A stretch of DNA of 7,277 bases, taken from NCBI GenBank assembly GCA_041623475.1, contig JBFJWU010000171.1, forward strand, positions 1-7,277, given 5' to 3'. Under the pieces are notes generated by a model. It was given only the letters and a program-made list of their open reading frames with translations. It was not told where the DNA came from and made no database searches. Below, in pieces: positions 6,911 to 7,277 of this stretch (the first letter of the stretch is position 1; every line of letters starts with the position of its first letter). The translations under genes were made by a program, and so were the position numbers. This DNA comes from JBFJWU01 sp041623475 [NCBI: bacterium] (GTDB lineage Bacteria > J088).

Positions 6911-7277
6911 CTAGATGCGGACTTTGCCGCCACCGGCATATCGCTCCATTTCCCGTTGCTGGTCCCGTTTCTTGAGGTCCTGGCGCTTGTCGTGGCGTTT
7001 CTTGCCCCGCCCCAGCCCAAGTTCCAATTTGGCCTTGCCATGGCTGAAATAGATACTCATGGGTACCAGTGTCAGGCCATCCTGGTTGATCTTGCCTGCG
7101 ACCCGATCCAGTTCATGGCGATGGAGCAATAATTTTCGGTCGCGAATCGGGTCTGTATGGCCATATCCGCCCGCTTGGTCGTACAAGGGGATGTGGGCCC
7201 CGATCAGCCAGGCTTCGCCGTCCTTGATGCGCGCGTACGCCTCTTGCAGGTGCCCGTGGCCGCCACGCAAAGATTTC
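6911..7277 (-). CDS. smpB: SsrA-binding protein SmpB, C-terminal part (5' end beyond window)
   Basis: SmpB binds tmRNA and delivers it to stalled ribosomes in trans-translation; its C-terminal tail occupies the empty mRNA channel. The frame is open to the right edge: the codons for Lys, Ser, Leu before RGGHG match the family's VKSLR block, so the gene continues beyond 7277 and lacks about 40-50 N-terminal residues here. The remaining 122 codons show AYARIKDGEAWLIGAHI, DPIRDRKLLLHRHE, GLTLVPMSIYF, and the basic tail GKKRHDKRQDLKKRD followed by QQREMERYAGGGKVRI to the TAG stop. Where many homologues have GKANL, this one has GHGHL, a tolerated loop difference. It heads a likely smpB-uvrC-(MshEN-DUF4388) unit. 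tmRNA (ssrA), often near smpB, is not seen in this window. Confidence 0.95.
   Translation of the reverse strand, partial: KSLRGGHGHLQEAYARIKDGEAWLIGAHIPLYDQAGGYGHTDPIRDRKLLLHRHELDRVAGKINQDGLTLVPMSIYFSHGKAKLELGLGRGKKRHDKRQDLKKRDQQREMERYAGGGKVRI

Noticed and set aside
6896-6911. GGGCC/GGCCC five-base stem in the smpB-uvrC gap as a terminator
   Set aside because: Short stem with no T-run on the minus strand. The 36-base gap between co-directional genes fits an operon better than termination.

Overview
This GC-rich window comes from a Gram-negative bacterial chromosome and carries five protein genes, two of them cut by the window edges. It is mainly a housekeeping region. I see no rRNA, tRNA, CRISPR array, insertion sequence, phage gene or attachment site. 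The lipobox-bearing LysM transglycosylase implies an outer membrane. A DUF4388 protein, and a UvrC containing an FLPGRRNPVVL segment before its last catalytic block, recall deltaproteobacterial-grade lineages such as Myxococcota or Bradymonadota relatives. That placement is an inference from remembered family patterns and is weak.

Layout. Positions 1-2170, minus strand: the N-terminal 723 codons of a chromosome-partitioning SMC ATPase, running off the left edge before its C-terminal coil and head. Positions 2171-2351: a divergent intergenic region holding weak promoter-like sites for both directions. Positions 2352-3950, plus strand: an MltD-type membrane-bound lytic transglycosylase lipoprotein with three LysM repeats. 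Positions 3951-4031: a short convergent gap with two hairpins; the stronger one overlaps the stop codon of the next gene. Positions 4032-4961, minus strand: a protein joining a GspE/MshE-type N-terminal domain to a DUF4388 domain, with no ATPase. Positions 4958-6874, minus strand: UvrC. Positions 6911-7277, minus strand: the 3' two-thirds or more of smpB, entering from the right edge.

How they work together. smpB, uvrC and the MshEN-DUF4388 gene lie in one direction with a 36-base gap and then an ATGA start/stop overlap, so they probably form one transcription unit: trans-translation rescue, nucleotide excision repair, and an uncharacterised signalling-type protein. smc and mltD diverge from a shared upstream region, and mltD converges on the MshEN-DUF4388 gene. 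smc (chromosome organisation) and mltD (wall remodelling) have no obvious functional link to the operon beyond being core cell-cycle or maintenance genes.

The points most worth a second look are the small MshEN-DUF4388 protein translationally coupled to uvrC, the SMC head, which departs from the usual consensus at several normally conserved sites, and the altered catalytic-block sequences in UvrC. No convincing new multi-gene system is visible.
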